Source: Mycteria americana
Taxonomy: Eukaryota; Chordata; Aves; Ciconiiformes; Ciconiidae
Reading direction: 5' to 3'
DNA: 64,000 nt
Assembly: GCF_035582795.1 (NCBI RefSeq)
Contig: NC_134369.1
Span: forward strand, 60,078,001-60,142,000
Of the stretch, positions 47,061-60,127 are shown piece after piece (positions within the stretch are counted from its first letter, which is position 1; each line of letters starts with the position of its first letter). The notes below the pieces were generated by a model. That model worked only from the letters and a program-made list of their open reading frames with translations, searched no databases and was not told the DNA's origin. The position numbers and the translations under genes are program-made.

Positions 47061-48307
47061 TTCACTATACAAAAGCAGACAATTGGAAAAATAGCTCTGT
47101 CTCCCTACTTCTTATGAAGTATAAAGGGGAGAACAGATGCATAAAGTGCCTTTTGCAAAATATCACCCTTATTTCATTGGAAAACCTACAAATGCCATCA
47201 GGCACCAGAATGTCATTAGGTTTTTCCCATTGCAGTGAAGGTGCAAACGCATCTGTTGAAAGTGCAGAAATTCACTCCAGGCACATCAAAACGTTCAGGG
47301 AACAAGAGAGCCCTTTGTAAATTCTTCTGTTAAAAGAGTTGGCACCTCTTGAGCTGATGGGACTAGAGGGCTGGAAGAAAACAGAAAGTGGAGATATAAT
47401 CTTTCTTCTTCCAGGTTCCTCTTCCGCTTCTTTGGGCTCCTTAGCCAAATCTCAGCTAGCTCTAGCTGTGAGACTGTAAGGACAATCTTGGTCATAGTTA
47501 TGCTTAAAAACTTCTGGGTAGAAAAAACACCTGCACAACAAAAGTAACTCTAAATGGAGATGATTGGATGTCTGCCATAGACCAATTAGACAGGAATTTC
47601 ACCATCATTTTCCAGGTACTTAAGTATTCTTTATCTGATTTAACTATTAGTTACCCTACGTCTGCTGTAGCCCATTTGAGCCTCCTGAGCGTAAGCAGAG
47701 GCCACCTACATCTTGCATATTGCTGGTGGTGACTGCCACCAACCCCCGGCTGGCAGTCACTTAGTGGCACACAGTCTCTGGTGACAGCTAAAGGCATATG
47801 GAAACCAGCCCACGAGGAGCAGCCGTCGGCAAGAGCGAGCTTTGCCGTGGCTCGGCTGACGGCAGAGCCGTACACCCCCGGTGTTTGCTGCCGGCGTTAC
47901 GTGGGTGCCGCGGCCTTCACACGGGAAATATTTATCCACAGGGGAGGAGACAAGACTTGCAAATAAGGGGTTTTTTCCCTCTTGTCCTTTCTCCCAGCCT
48001 ACACTGAGTGGGGAAAGCATTCATGTAGGTGTGTGCCAGCTCGGTACGCGTGTCTGTGCCTGCCAGCTCAGTACGTTGTTATGATGCTGGGAAGATATTT
48101 CTGACCATCATGGTTCCTTCCAAGCTTAAAACATATCTGCTCTAAATCCTGGTATTTGTCAGTCTAGTTCCCTGGTATTAAAATAATGAGCCTGTACTAT
48201 TCAAAGCACAGAAGTACATGTACATTTAAATACCTGATATATCATCTGCTGTTTAATAGGATTCTTACTGATAGGCGCAGGATCTTATCATTGATAGGTG
48301 CTTAATT
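47061..48307. other. Intergenic, nothing recognised
   Basis: Between the probable end of HHIPL1 and the CR1 element. Overlapping short frames around 47750-48080 lie in a GC-richer patch and show no domain. Confidence 0.5.
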
Positions 48308-50386
48308 TTAAAGGCTCAGGAGCAGGCCGTCCCCATGTGCCGAAAGGTGAGCTGGCGGGGAAGAAGACCAGCCTGGCTGAACAGAGAGCTTTGGCTGGAA
48401 CTCAGGAAAAAAAGGCGAGTTTATGACCTTTGGAAGAAGGGGCAGGCAACTCAGGAGGACTACAAGGACGTCGTGAGTATGCAGGGAGAAAATTAGAAGG
48501 GCCAAAGCCCAACTAGAACTTAATCTGGCTACTGCTGTGAAAGACAATAAAAAATATTTCTATAAATACTTTAGCAACAAAAGAAGGGCTGAGGAGAATC
48601 TCCATCCTTTATTGGATGCAGGGGGAAACATAGTGACAAAGGATGGGGAAAAGGCTGAGGTACTTAATGCCCTCTTTGCCTCAGTCTTTAAAAGTAAGAC
48701 CAGTTGTTCTCTGGGTACCCAGCCCCCTGAGCTGGAAGACAAGGATGGGGAGCAGAATGAAGCCCCCATAATCCAAGGGGAAATGGTTAGTGACCTGCTA
48801 CACCACTCAGACACACAAAAGTCTATTGGGCCGGATGGGATCCACCCAAGGGTACTGAGGGAGCTGGCAGAAATGCTCACCAAGGCACTTTCAATCATTT
48901 ATCAGCAGTCCTGGCTAACCGGGGAGGTCCCAGTTGACTAGAAGTTGAACTGGCTTGACTTCCAGTCAACTGGAAGCCCATTTATGAGAAGGGACGGAAG
49001 GAGGATCTGGGGAACTACAGGCCTGTCGGTCTGACCTTGGTGCAAGGGAAGGTTATGGAGCAGATCATCTTGGGGACCATCATGCGGCACCTAAAGGACA
49101 ACCTAAAGGTGATCAGGCTCAGTCAGCATGGGTTTAGGAAAGGCTGGTCCTGCTTGACTAACCTGACCTCCTTCTATGACAAGGTGACCCGCCTAGTGGA
49201 TGAGGGAAAGGCTGTGGATGTTGTCTACCTAGGCTTTAGTAAAGCCTTGGACACCGTTTCCCACAGCATTCTCCTGGAGAAACTGGCTGCTCATGGCTTG
49301 GACGGGCATACCCTTTGCTGGGTAAAAAACTGGCTGGATGGCCAAGCCCAAAGAGTTGTGGGGAATGGAGTTAAATCCAGTTGGTGGCCGGTCACAACTG
49401 GTGTTCCCCAGGGCTCTGTGTTGCGACCAGTTCTATTTAATATCTTTATCAATGATCTGGATGAGGGGATCAAGTGCACCCTCACTGAGTTTGCAGACAA
49501 CACCAAGTTGGGTGGAGTGTTGATCTGCTGGAGGGTAGGCAGGCTCTGCAGAGGGACCTGGACAGGCTGGATTGATGGGCTGAGGCCAATTGTATGAGGT
49601 TCAACAAGGCCAAGTGCAAGGTCCTGCACTTGGGCCACAACAACCCCATGCAATGCTACAGGCCTGAGGAAGAGTGGCTGGAAAGCTGCCCTGCAGAAAA
49701 GGACCTGGGGGTGTTGGTCAACAGCCAGCTGAATATGAGCCAGCAGTGTGCCCAGGTGGCCAAGAAGGCCAATGGCATCCTGGCTTGTATCAGAAATAGC
49801 GTGGCCAGCAGGAGTAGGGAAGTGATTGTCCCCCATAGTTGGTGCTGGTGAGGATGCACCGCAAATACTGTGTTCAGTTTTGGGCCCCTTGCTACAAGAC
49901 AGACATTGAGGTGCTGGAGCGTGTCCAGAGAAGGGCAACGAAGCTGGTGAAGGGTCTGGAGCAGAAGTCTGATGAGGAACTGGGCTGAGGGAACTGGGGT
50001 TGTTTAGCCTGGAGAAAAGGAGGCTGAGGGGAGACCTTATCGCTCTCTACAACTACCTGAAAGGAGGTTGTAGAGAGGTGGGGGTCGGTCTCTTCTCCCA
50101 GGTAACAAGTGATAGGACAAGAAAAAATTACCTCAAGTTGTACTAGGGGAGGTTTAGACTGGATATTAGGAAAAATTTCTTCACCGAAAGGGTTGTCAAG
50201 CACTGGAACAGGCTGCCCAGGGAAGTGGTTGAGTCGCCATCCCTGGAGGTATTTCAAAGGCGTGTAGATGTGGTGCTTAGGGACATGGTTTAGTGGTGGA
50301 CTTGGCAGTGTTAGGTTAATGGTTGGACTTGATGATCTTAAAGGTCTTTTCCAACCTATACGATTCTGTGATTCTATGGTTCTATA
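48308..50386 (+). mobile_element. CR1 LINE, 5'-truncated, about 2.1 kb, inactive
   Basis: This is a CR1-family retrotransposon in plus orientation covering the reverse-transcriptase half of ORF2 to the 3' end. Recognisable pieces are a [16 protein letters not shown] segment, the [16 protein letters not shown] segment, [34 protein letters not shown] and FADNTKL. The 3' end reads GGTTGGACTTGATGATC, then GGTCTTTTCCAACC and ATTCTGTGATTCTATGG. The reading frame is broken (open stretches at 48537-48941 and 49037-49597 lie in different frames). The catalytic FADD-type motif has become FADN and an Asp has been lost in the YLxF motif, so it cannot be active. Confidence 0.95.
48930..48973. repeat. Inverted duplication inside the CR1 element
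   Basis: CCAGTTGACTAGAAGT (48930-48945) pairs with 48958-48973 (one mismatch over 16 bases) around a 12-base loop. The second arm is not expected in CR1, so it looks like a local inverted duplication. It lies exactly where the RT reading frame is broken. Confidence 0.85.
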
Positions 50387-53300
50387 GCATTTTTCTTAAT
50401 TTAAAAATGCATTTATATACCAGGCTGTCACACAAATTGAGCTTTAGATAAAATGATAAACCCTGCTACTACATTTGAACATGCCATTGTACCGCCTGGA
50501 TGCTGATTCAGGATAAAGGTGTTGAAATAGCCCAGAAAAATGCTGGTTACCACAGTGCAATACTCTTCTGCATGTATTATGCGGCAGTCCCAGACTTTGG
50601 TCTAGTAGCAATATGGTTTATTGCCTTCTCTCCTGATTCACCTCTGTGACTGGGACTGGAACATCTGCATTTTTCCTTAGACATTTTTCCTTTCCTTATG
50701 TTAGCACAGCTATCTCAGCGTATCTCTAAGCACAGGACCCAGCATATCTCTAAGGGAACAGTGTAGACCCAGCCTTGCTACCTGTTTTTCTCTACTTTCA
50801 AGGCAGAGTAGCTCTGTGCAGAGCTCAGGGGTTTTTTTCACTTATATTGCTTCTGGTACCCAGCAGCCAGCCCAATCACTGCCACACTGTGTTGCAGTCT
50901 GTGGTACAGACATTATCTTCAGGCCAAAATCATTTGAACTTACCATGTTCCATTCCAAGGCATGTGATAGACAAATTCTCCCACAAGTATCTGGGGAAAA
51001 AGCTCTAGAGCTTGCTGCCAAAGCAATGGAGAGAGAGTGAAATGGGTAGGGTGTTGCAGCGGGGATGCTCACTCAAATGCTGGCAAAACCCTTCTGGGTG
51101 CTGAGCCCTGGAAGTTGCACACCGTGAGGACATCCCCCACGTGGGGGGAGCTTGGGCTCTGCCCAGCTTCTGTGTCAGGTTGCAGGGTATGAATAGCAGT
51201 AGGCGCATTGCTACCTCATTACTAAGCGGCCTGTAATTAAATAACACTGAAGCCACGGCTCAAGTTCAGAAAGCTCAGCGGTGGCACTGTGGGCGACGCT
51301 GGCAGCAGGTACACAGATGAGCCTGGGGGCCCAACTTCACATGCTGCCATGGTGTTTCTCCTGCCTTCATCTGCCCTACCAGCCTCTCCCCCACCGCTCA
51401 CCAGTCGGCACCTTTGTGTTGGGCCTCAGCATGGCCAAGGGAGCAGCTCGTGCACCGCTGGCCCACAGCCCAAACCCAGCAAAACACTTCCAGGAATGCA
51501 GCAAGCAGAGCCTGCCTCTTCTTTAACCTGTTCACGTTGATATGGTTGTATGGGGGGGTCCCCAGTACAAATCCGTCCCGCTGTGCGTGTGCTCAGCCCG
51601 GCACTGGTTATGATCAACGTAGAAAATCAGAAGTGCAGAGCAGAAAACCAGTCACAACATACCAATATCCAAGCCTGCTTTTCCTCTCTGAAAGATGCCA
51701 ATAGACCTCTTCAAAAGGTCAGCTTGGCATGGGAGATGCCTTGTTCCCCTTAGATACTTTCAGACATAAGCATACATGTTTCTGTATGAAAAGAGGTGTA
51801 AGCATTGTTTGATAACTAATAACTGCACCCCAAATTTAAGTTTTAAGAATTCACCTTTTTTTCCTCTGTTAAACAAATAAGACCCCAAACCCATCTGACG
51901 TGCGTCAATACCTTGCTGCCTTGTACGTGACTTTCCCGGGGTTTTTCATGTCTAGAGTTTACTCTGGGGCACAGGTGCAGCTATAGAGCTGCCTTGAGCA
52001 ATGTTTTAATGTAGTCAGAAAAGCAGCTACATTGGAAACGGCAATCATTCCTTAACAATAATGTGGTAGATAGGGATGCTATTTTTAAGGAAAAAAAATC
52101 TCTAGTGTTCAGACAGCTGTAAGCACTGACATCAAGTAGCTTGTTCCTCAGGACATTAGCTGTTGGCAATGACTAAACCCTTGGACTGTTTCTATTAACC
52201 ATCTTGCCAATTACTTGCCCACTCCATGTGGGAAAATTGTATTGACTGAGAAGGATCAGCTTTCTTCTTCCAGTCCTTATGGACCTCAGTATATATGAGC
52301 TAGGTGACAACTGACTCAGGGTGAAAATCACTGCAAAGGTCTGTATTGGGCAGTGTTGGGTAAGTAACATCTAGGCCCACTGTGAATTTTGTTTTGCAAA
52401 GGTATGGCTGACTCCTGTATCCAGTGTAGCTTAATCTGTGGCAAAAGGTCTGGTTTTAGGTCAGCTCATTTATTATGAGCAGTTACTTTTTCTGAGAGTT
52501 TTCCTGTCCACATCTGCCAGGCGTGGACAGGAAACAACAGTACAAGGGTGCACGTCAAGCTTGAGCAAGGTGGCTCTGATGGCCTTGAAAAGTGCCAACG
52601 TCCAGCACCTTCTTTCCACACCGCAAAAGGCTTTATCCTGATCAAGTTAGGACGTGATGCCCCAAAGCCAGAAAAGATTGGAGCACATTTGGTTGTCAGT
52701 ACCCCCAAACGAAGGAATTTTTTTTTGCCTGGTAAATGAAGGGGCACCAGGGAACATTTCCTGGCACTGGAAGGCAACGAGCTGTGTGGTGCCCAGCCCT
52801 CCTGTAGCCCAGGCTAACCCGCACCCTCCCAGAGCACCCTGGGCTCGGTCAGGAGTCACTACCGGCTGGCCTTATAACCAAGGAATGACTCTCCTTATTT
52901 ACTAGTGTAGACAAAGCCTTTGTGAACTCTAAACCCAAGGTGGCTGTTTTTTCTAAAGGACTGAACTTCCCATTGCAAAACCACGTAGGCCTTTTGATAA
53001 TTCATTTTCTGGATCCTACAGAAACAAAAATCTCTTTGGAGATGATCAAAAGTATAGGGAGACAAAATGCTGGCTTTATTTTATTTTTTTGCACCTGCTT
53101 TTGAACACAGTGAGTATATCACTAGCATTTGGACTGCTCACTTTTTTCCCCCTTACTTCTACCATGTACGGTGTATTGTGGTTTTAGGGAGATGCCAGAC
53201 GCGTTGCAGACCGCAAGGTATTTCATTCCTATGTGTGTAGCGATTCTTTAAACCAAGATTTTAGACAATTTGTGCTGTGCCCACCTTTCCAGTATGACAC

Positions 53301-53985
53301 TTACAGACACCCTAGAGAGAAAAGGAGCTTCTGGAGGAAGCAGCAGTGGCTGTTTTGGGAGCTGTGATCCCAGAGGTCCATGCTATGCACAGGATGATGG
53401 GGAAAGTCCTGAACTGCAAAGGTCTTCCAGGGCGTCTGCAGTTCTGCATAGGCAGGTTGAGAAGATCTTGCATCACCCGAGGTTTTATTTTGGATGAGCA
53501 GTGGGAAAGTAAATTATCCTTCAAACTTTATCACGGAAGAAAGATCTCACTTCAGTTTTCATCTGCCTCCTCCTGCATGCCATAGCTTGTGACACGCCAC
53601 AGCATGCTGTCGTGCAGTCTCATCTCACACAGCCCCTCCGGCTGGAGGTGTTCTCCCCAGCCCAGCCCGGCCGCAGCCCTCGCTCCCCAGCAGCCGCTGC
53701 TGGGTCAGCGGTGAAGATGTTCTGGTCTTCCCCAGCAGGTTTTGTGACTTGGGACTCTGCGCCTGGGGAGCTGATTTTCCCCGCATCAGACAGAAGGTCA
53801 AGTTTTTATTACTAACTTGATGCCACTTTTCAATTTCCTGTTCCTTGATAATTAGGTTAAAATAATAGGTAATTTTCTGTTTCCAAAAACATTATAACTG
53901 CCCTTGCTAGCTTTGGCTTGGCTGGATTTAACTATTATTTACACTGATACAAATAACAGCAGAATTGGCCTACTGCTTTACATTT
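50387..53985. other. Intergenic, nothing recognised
   Basis: Read on both strands; only short overlapping frames and no domain or splice pattern. No diagnostic repeat was identified. Confidence 0.5.
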
Positions 53986-53991
53986 TGTATC

Positions 53992-54009
53992 CATATATAT
54001 ATATATATG
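53992..54009. repeat. Short (AT)n microsatellite
   Basis: About nine AT dinucleotides followed by GTATACATATG. It is too short to be notable beyond possible length variation. Confidence 0.85.
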
Positions 54010-55264
54010 TATACATATGCTGAGGAAAGTTATGTAGTTACTTTTGAACAGAAGTAACATTTTCCCTTTAATTTTATTAATAACTAGATTTAAAATAGGG
54101 TCATGTATTGAATTGTGCTGATAACACAATTTAAGTCCATATTTTGTAGTAGTAGTTATAATACTGCAATTTGTTTTATATAATAAAAATAACCAAATGT
54201 TTACATTAAAGTATGCATTTTATTTTTTTCCTTTGAGCTGGTGTATGAATGAATATAACTGTAAACACACAGCAGCAAATATCTCCCCATACATTGCAAA
54301 TGACTAGTAACAGAGAAGCAATCACTGACTGTTTAAGGGGAGGGAGGTTAAGGTAAATGTCTCTCCTATATTTGGTAAAAAATTCTGTATGGTCTTACTC
54401 TAAATAAGTTCATCTGCCTCGCTACTTTTCACATTGGCTGCATATTAATAGTTAAAAACAGGGAAATCGGATATTCTTACTTGGCCATCAGAAGAACAAG
54501 GTGGGTTTTGGAGGTGTACTTCAATGAATATTTTGAAATCTGGTTATATTCCTCACCTGGTGTTGCTCTGAGCCAGGTGACCGTCTGCTGGCATCGTAGC
54601 GTTTGTATCCCCGCTTCAAAGATACGCAAAATATGAATCTGTCTGAACTCTCAGGCTATGTTAGATTCAATAGTAAGCTGAGCTGCAATCATACAACAAG
54701 AAAGTTTGAGAATATACATTTTCTGTTCTGAATTTTCCAATCCTCGGGGCAGAGAACCTTATCTTTTGCACTATCGAAAGCAAATGGTTATTTGCCACAA
54801 TATGGTGACCGAGATGATCAAATGGAGGAAGGTGAAGGCACACTGTGTACAGACACAATCAATGTTATTTGCCTTCAGTTAAACAAAATGTTCAGACGTT
54901 TCACAGCCCGCCTACAAAAATCTGCATCCCTGCATAATGTCTGCATGACCATGTGCATTGGGGACCCCATGTCTCGGCTATGGCTAAATCCTCAAGTCTT
55001 CACAGATGAGTGCCTAGGCAGTGCTTCATGTGGCATTGCTCACGTGTGGCAGAGCTGCCAGAGCCGGGCAGAAGGACCGAAGTCCCTAAATAGGAGTCGG
55101 TCCTCAGATTCCACCTAGACAGTGTTTCTGCCTAGGAAAGGAGGCCATGCCTAGTAAAACCACTCCTGAAGTTTGCATTTCTGCTGGAGATGGATGAAGT
55201 GCAGTGCTCATGCTAGCCCCAGGCCCCCACTAGTTCCATATGGACCTTTAGGCAGGGGGGTAAG

Positions 55265-55300
55265 GTTTTAGACTGTAAATTCTCCAGGACAGGTACTAAT
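55265..55300 (+). repeat. Possible L2/MIR-tail-like ancient repeat remnant
   Basis: The phrase TTTTAGACTGTAAATTCTCC followed by AGGACAGGTACT resembles the 'agactgtaagctccttgagggcaggga' tail shared by several ancient amniote LINEs and SINEs. It is too short to assign a family. Confidence 0.35.
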
Positions 55301-55909
55301 TTAATCACCATCTGCACTTAACCAGTAGCACACAACAGATGGAGACATTTAACAATAAAATTAAAAGCTCTTTATTTAGAAATGTATTTTATTGGTAAAT
55401 TCAGACTGCCGCAGGATAGCCAGCCCCCCGGCTAACTGCGTGCTGCTGAAAGCAGTTCCCAGCACAGAGATGCCTATGCTGTGCCCTCTCCTTGCTGTCC
55501 TCACTTACAGCCTATACGATGCTGGACCTCGAGAGAGAGAGCAGTAAATGTTTTCAAACTAAACGGCTATGAAGAGACAAGCAAAAGAGAGCAGGAATTT
55601 GGACTAACCCTATGTCCCATCAATTTTTCAAATTCACATTGTAACCTCACGCCAGTTAACGGTTCCCAGCTCTCTGCACTTCTGCTCAGCTCCCAAGTCT
55701 CTCTTGCCTTTGTCTTCATGGGAACGTGCAAATTGGCAAAATGTCCACGCGATGGCAGTTCAGTCCCCAGCAGAAAGGTGACAGACGGCGAAGTTCAGCG
55801 TGCCCAAGCCTGCGCTCCTTCCTTCTTAGTGCAGCGTGTGGCTCCCAGGCAGATAATAAACATGACAGTCCCTTGGTATCATGTCCTTCACTCAAGGGTA
55901 TAGAAACAC

Positions 55910-55977
55910 GTTAGAATACAAACAAGAGGTTGTATTAAAGCTTGTTAGAATACAAACAAAAGTTTTTATTAAAGCTT
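55910..55977. repeat. 34-bp tandem duplication, two units
   Basis: Two adjacent units of exactly 34 bases (each GTTAGAATACAAACAA ... ATTAAAGCTT) differ at three positions, consistent with a fairly recent local duplication. Confidence 0.93.
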
Positions 55978-56803
55978 ATCTTTAAAGCCTGAAATAGAAG
56001 GTAATTTCTGCAGTCTACCCAGGCTGAATACTTAGGGAAGGGGAGTTATCAGCTGATAATTATATTTGCATGAGAAGCTTTATTCTGAGAGCTGGCCTGA
56101 TCTACTCAGGGATCAGAACTATATCACATGGCATCTCTATCCCATCAAAATGTATAAAATGCCAAATATTTTATCATCTCCCTGTGAGCTGCTCACAAAC
56201 GAGGTACAGGCAGGAATTTTCCACAGGAATTATTCTGAGAGTGATTTCAAATGAAAGAACACCTTACAGATAGTTACACTCTATTCTCGAAGTATGCTGA
56301 AAAAAACATTGATGAAACTCAGAAAATCAATGTTTCTTCAGGAAGTTCATGGAGTGGCTTTAAAGTCATGGTTTCATTAGTTAGCTTTAGTTTTAAGCAA
56401 TTTCTCTGGGTGATGCTTTTCTTGTGATTAGCTATATCTTTCCTAGTGATGGGTATTCGTATCATGAGATGATGATATATATTGCCTGACCAATGGGAAG
56501 GAATGGTAGCTTTTTTTCTGAAAACAAGAGGTTATAAACCCCCAGCCTTAACAGGCAAAAAAAAATCTAGTTTCAATTACGATAAACAGAAACGGTAGTT
56601 AGATAATATTGTTGGTCTCTGAGAATATAACAAAAACGTAATTTCCAGATTAAAGAAATCTGTGTGAAAGCATGTGTACCCAAAACAGAGGGGAAAATAA
56701 TTCCAGGATTGTTGCAATTATTTCAAACCAAAGAAGGAACTACCAGTTCAAGAAAAATCAATGTTAAGATTAAATGTAGCAGAAATCCAAGCAATATTTT
56801 AAA

Positions 56804-56837
56804 GTATACAACCAGCTTTTGTATACAACCAGCTTTT
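56804..56837. repeat. 17-bp perfect tandem duplication
   Basis: GTATACAACCAGCTTTT occurs twice in direct contact, without a mismatch. Confidence 0.95.
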
Positions 56838-58649
56838 GCTCCACTCTGTACTGACAAATAGTTTCTAACATTTTGTACCATTTGACCATTATCACGAGTC
56901 AGCGTGTCTCTGAGGTTGTAATGTGACGTTACCACCAAACCCTTGTGCTATACAGCGTTAAGCCAGAAAAGCGATGCTGGCCACCAAGCGTGTCCGGTGG
57001 AGCAGCCCTTCCCACCCGCAGCTGGAAGTCTGTGGATGAAGTGATCAGGTGTATTTGTTCTCATAGGGCACCACAGGTGTCCTTCCTCCCCTCCACCAAG
57101 CATGGTGGCCACCCAAAAGTAAAAGCCCAGGAGCTCCTGACAGGCTTTCACAGCCTTCACAGTTCTATGATGAGCCTCTGGTCCTTCTGCCTCCCCGGTG
57201 ACTGGCTGGGCTGACAGCACCCAGCTCCTGCCCTGCCCTGGCCAAGAAACCCAAATGTGGGCACGCTTTGGCCAAGCCTGCCAGGATAGGTGCCGGTTCC
57301 TGGGGACTTCAAAAGAAAATCCCTGTCATCCTCTAAGGTCTGCAATACCTAATCTTTCTTCAGCCTAGCTCACACTACAAAGCCAGTGCAATTCCTTTCA
57401 TCTGCCTGGTTTTCGAGCATTTTGTGATGTATGTTTCCATGGCAAGTTTAGTTGAAGTTGGCCAGTAGGTGTTAGCCCCTAAGTTGCTAGAGAGGGATAC
57501 ATGGGCACGCGTCCCCACAGGAAAGCAGCATAAATAACACAGAGCCCCTGCTGCTACAGGTGGTCCTTAAATTCCCCTTCACCACTGACTCCCTGCTGCC
57601 TCTCTGTCACTAACAGCCCATTCAAAATTATTTACAGTTTGAAACAAAAATGAAATAGAGATAAAAATCTCTCACCTTACACCAGCATGTGCTGTTGTTG
57701 CTTTGATAGCCTTTCTCTGCCCTCTCTGATCTGCTAGTCTCAAATGCAAGCAGAAATGACACAAGAAAACCAAGGAAAAGCTGCAGATTGTGGCCTTTTA
57801 GCACAGTCGTTGCTTCCATTTGGAAACCAAAGTGAGCTGACTCCTGGAGGTGCCTGGCAGACGACTGCTGCATCAGATGGACAAAACCAGGGGGTGCCAT
57901 GAGTTACATCCTCTCCTTCCTGCTGCGGAGAGGCATGGCCATATGGGAGCTGCCGTGGGAGGGGAGCAGGGGAAAGGCACCCCATTGGAAATGCCGGGGA
58001 CGAAAACTCCTGCAGCAGCCTCATATGGTGCTGAGAAACATCAGAGACCCACAGGCAGCAAAATAGACATGATAAAAATCCAGGTAGCTTACTATCCTGT
58101 CTCCACCCAGTTGAGTAAAGCTTGCACGGAGAAACAGTGCATTAACGGAGTTGTCCCGTGACAGCCTGACGGGCAAGTGGTGTGCTGCTTTTCTTTAAAG
58201 GGCAGCAGGGTGTCCTGCTTCTCCTTCTCCTGCTGCAGTCAGAGCCATGGGGACGGTGGAGAGGAGTGTCTGCCACCCAGCATGCAAGGTGGGCAACCTT
58301 CGAAGGGATGGACTGGGCACAGGATCCAGCTGGCAGGGGCTGCAGCACAGGGAGAGGCCTCAGTTGCAGGCAGCAGGTCTCAGAGGAGGAAGGAAGAGGA
58401 GGGGTTATAGGAGACTGTGGAGGTTGTTGCAGGGATTAAGAGGCTGCTGGGCTGAGGGCAGGATGGGAAGACAGGAGGATGCACTGGGAGGTTGGTGTAT
58501 CCTCAGAGCTTGGGCCATCAGGGAGTGTTCTTGGGCCATTTGTGGTCTTGTCATTCCTCCCTGGAATCCCCAGAGTGCAGAGCTCCTGCTGAGACCAGTG
58601 ACAGCACCTGGATCCATCCCCCATCACTTTCCCTGGCTTCTCATGAGCC

Positions 58650-59540
58650 GATTTATTAATTTAGCCTCCACAACAGCCTGTTGCAATGAGTTCCTCCGTT
58701 TAACAATTTGTTGTGAAAAATCTCTTCCTCTTTTAGACTTGCTGCCAGATCATTTCAGTGGGTGCCTCCTTGTTCTTGAATTATACAAAGTAATGATTAG
58801 TTTGCCTCTATTCATCGCCAAACCACTGATGATTTTCCAGACCCCTGTCATAACCTCTCTCAGTCATCCTTTTTCCAGTTTGGAGGCCTAATCTGTTCTG
58901 TCTCTGTTTCTACACCTCTGCTGAGCTGGGAGGAAGAACGCGTGTGCTGTTCGTACACAGCAGGTGTGCTCTACTTTTATAGAGTCCTCTATATACTAAT
59001 ACAGTCAAGCATCTTGTTTTGCTCACTCTCCCATTTCTAATCACTGCCAATGCTCTGCTTGCTTCTTTGGTCTGTACTGAGCATTAAGCTGACATTTCCT
59101 GAATAGGTGCCACCACTGAATATATATAACTGGTTTGGATGTATATGTATATATTCAGTTTATCTTTCCCCATGCATTACTTTTCATTTACCAGAAATTA
59201 ATTTCCACCATTTTATGGCTCAGTCCTTTGTGTCCTGTGATCCTTACACAATTGGTGGTAGTCAGCTTTAGGTCACCCATTTTGAATAAAACTGCATCAT
59301 CTCTCATCCCGTGTCTGGATGATGAATGAGTACGTTGTATAACACGGGGCCCAAAGCAGACTGCTCTGAAATCATCTATCGATTCCTAGGCATCGACAAT
59401 ATATTCCCTCTGTATCTTGTATTTTAAACAGTTAAAAGCCAACACAGAGCTTCCACCTTCCTTGTCTTGTGACAGCTCAGTGTGTCTAAGAGCCTTCAGT
59501 GATGAGTCTTATTTAAACCACTTCTGTAAACAAACCCATG
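58650..59540 (-). mobile_element. Old, diverged CR1/L3-like LINE relic (antisense)
   Basis: On the plus strand the phrases GCAATGAGTTCCTCCGTTTA, TGCTGCCAGATCATTTCAG, AACCTCTCTCAGTCATCC, CCCCATGCATTACTTTTCAT, TTTTGAATAAAACTGCATCA and TCTAAGAGCCTTCAGTGATG appear in the order found in the complement of ancient amniote CR1/L3-type LINEs. Divergence and deletions are high, so it should be much older than the other CR1 copies here. Boundaries are approximate and the family name is from recall. Confidence 0.7.
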
Positions 59541-59613
59541 ACGGTGCAGCACCCTGCCTAACCCCGGCTCGCACTTGTGCAAAGCACCACCTCCACCTGG
59601 GAAAGCATGCATA

Positions 59614-59637
59614 TGCACACACACACATATATATATA
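59614..59637. repeat. (CA)n(TA)n dinucleotide tract on the left of the CR1 insertion
   Basis: A CACACACA run passing into TATATATA, ending exactly where the CR1 tail begins. Confidence 0.9.
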
Positions 59638-60069
59638 ATCACAGAACCATAGAATGCTTTGGATCGGAAGGGACCTTTACAGGTCACCTAGTCCAACCCC
59701 CCTGCAAGAGCAGGGACATCTGTAACTAGGTCAGGTTGCTCAGAGCCCCGTCCAACCTGACCTTGGATGTTTCCAGGGACGGGGCCTGCTCTACCTCTCT
59801 GGGCAACCTGTGCCAGTGCCTCACCACCCTCATTGTAAAAAATTTCTTTCTTAAATCCAGTCTGAATCTGCCCTCCCCTAGTTTAAAACCGTCACTCCTT
59901 GTCCTGTCACAACAGGCCTTGCTAAAAAGTCTGTCCCCGTCTTTCCTGTAGGCCCCCTTTAAGTACTGAAAGGCTGCTGTAGGGTCTCCCCGCAGCCTTC
60001 TCTTCTCCAGGCTGAACAACCCCAACTCTCTCAGCCTGTCCCCGTAGGAAAGGTGCTCCAGCCCTCCAG
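59638..60069 (-). mobile_element. CR1 LINE 3' fragment (antisense), about 430 bp
   Basis: The plus strand starts ATCACAGAACCATAGAATG and continues GGAAGGGACCTTTACAGGTC and AGTCCAACCCCCCTGCA, the complement of the CR1 3' end. It runs back into the end of ORF2 (minus-strand [20 protein letters not shown] and KKFFTMRVVRHWHRLPREVE). It is less degraded than the relic upstream, so it is a younger insertion. It ends about 270 bases before the CYP46A1 start codon. Confidence 0.95.
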
Positions 60070-60073
60070 TATA

Positions 60074-60127
<54 letters not shown>

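Larger units (their letters stand above)
54010..58640. other. Intergenic with small tandem duplications
   Basis: No gene was recognised. Contents that can be named are an L2/MIR-tail-like phrase (55265-55300), a 34-bp tandem duplication (55910-55977) and a 17-bp perfect tandem duplication (56804-56837). The remainder is unassigned AT-rich sequence with a GC-richer part at 57000-57300 and 58200-58620. Confidence 0.5.

Noticed and set aside
48537-49597. Reverse-transcriptase-like frames as a host gene
   Set aside because: They are pieces of a frame-broken CR1 LINE with altered catalytic residues and a CR1 3' end downstream.
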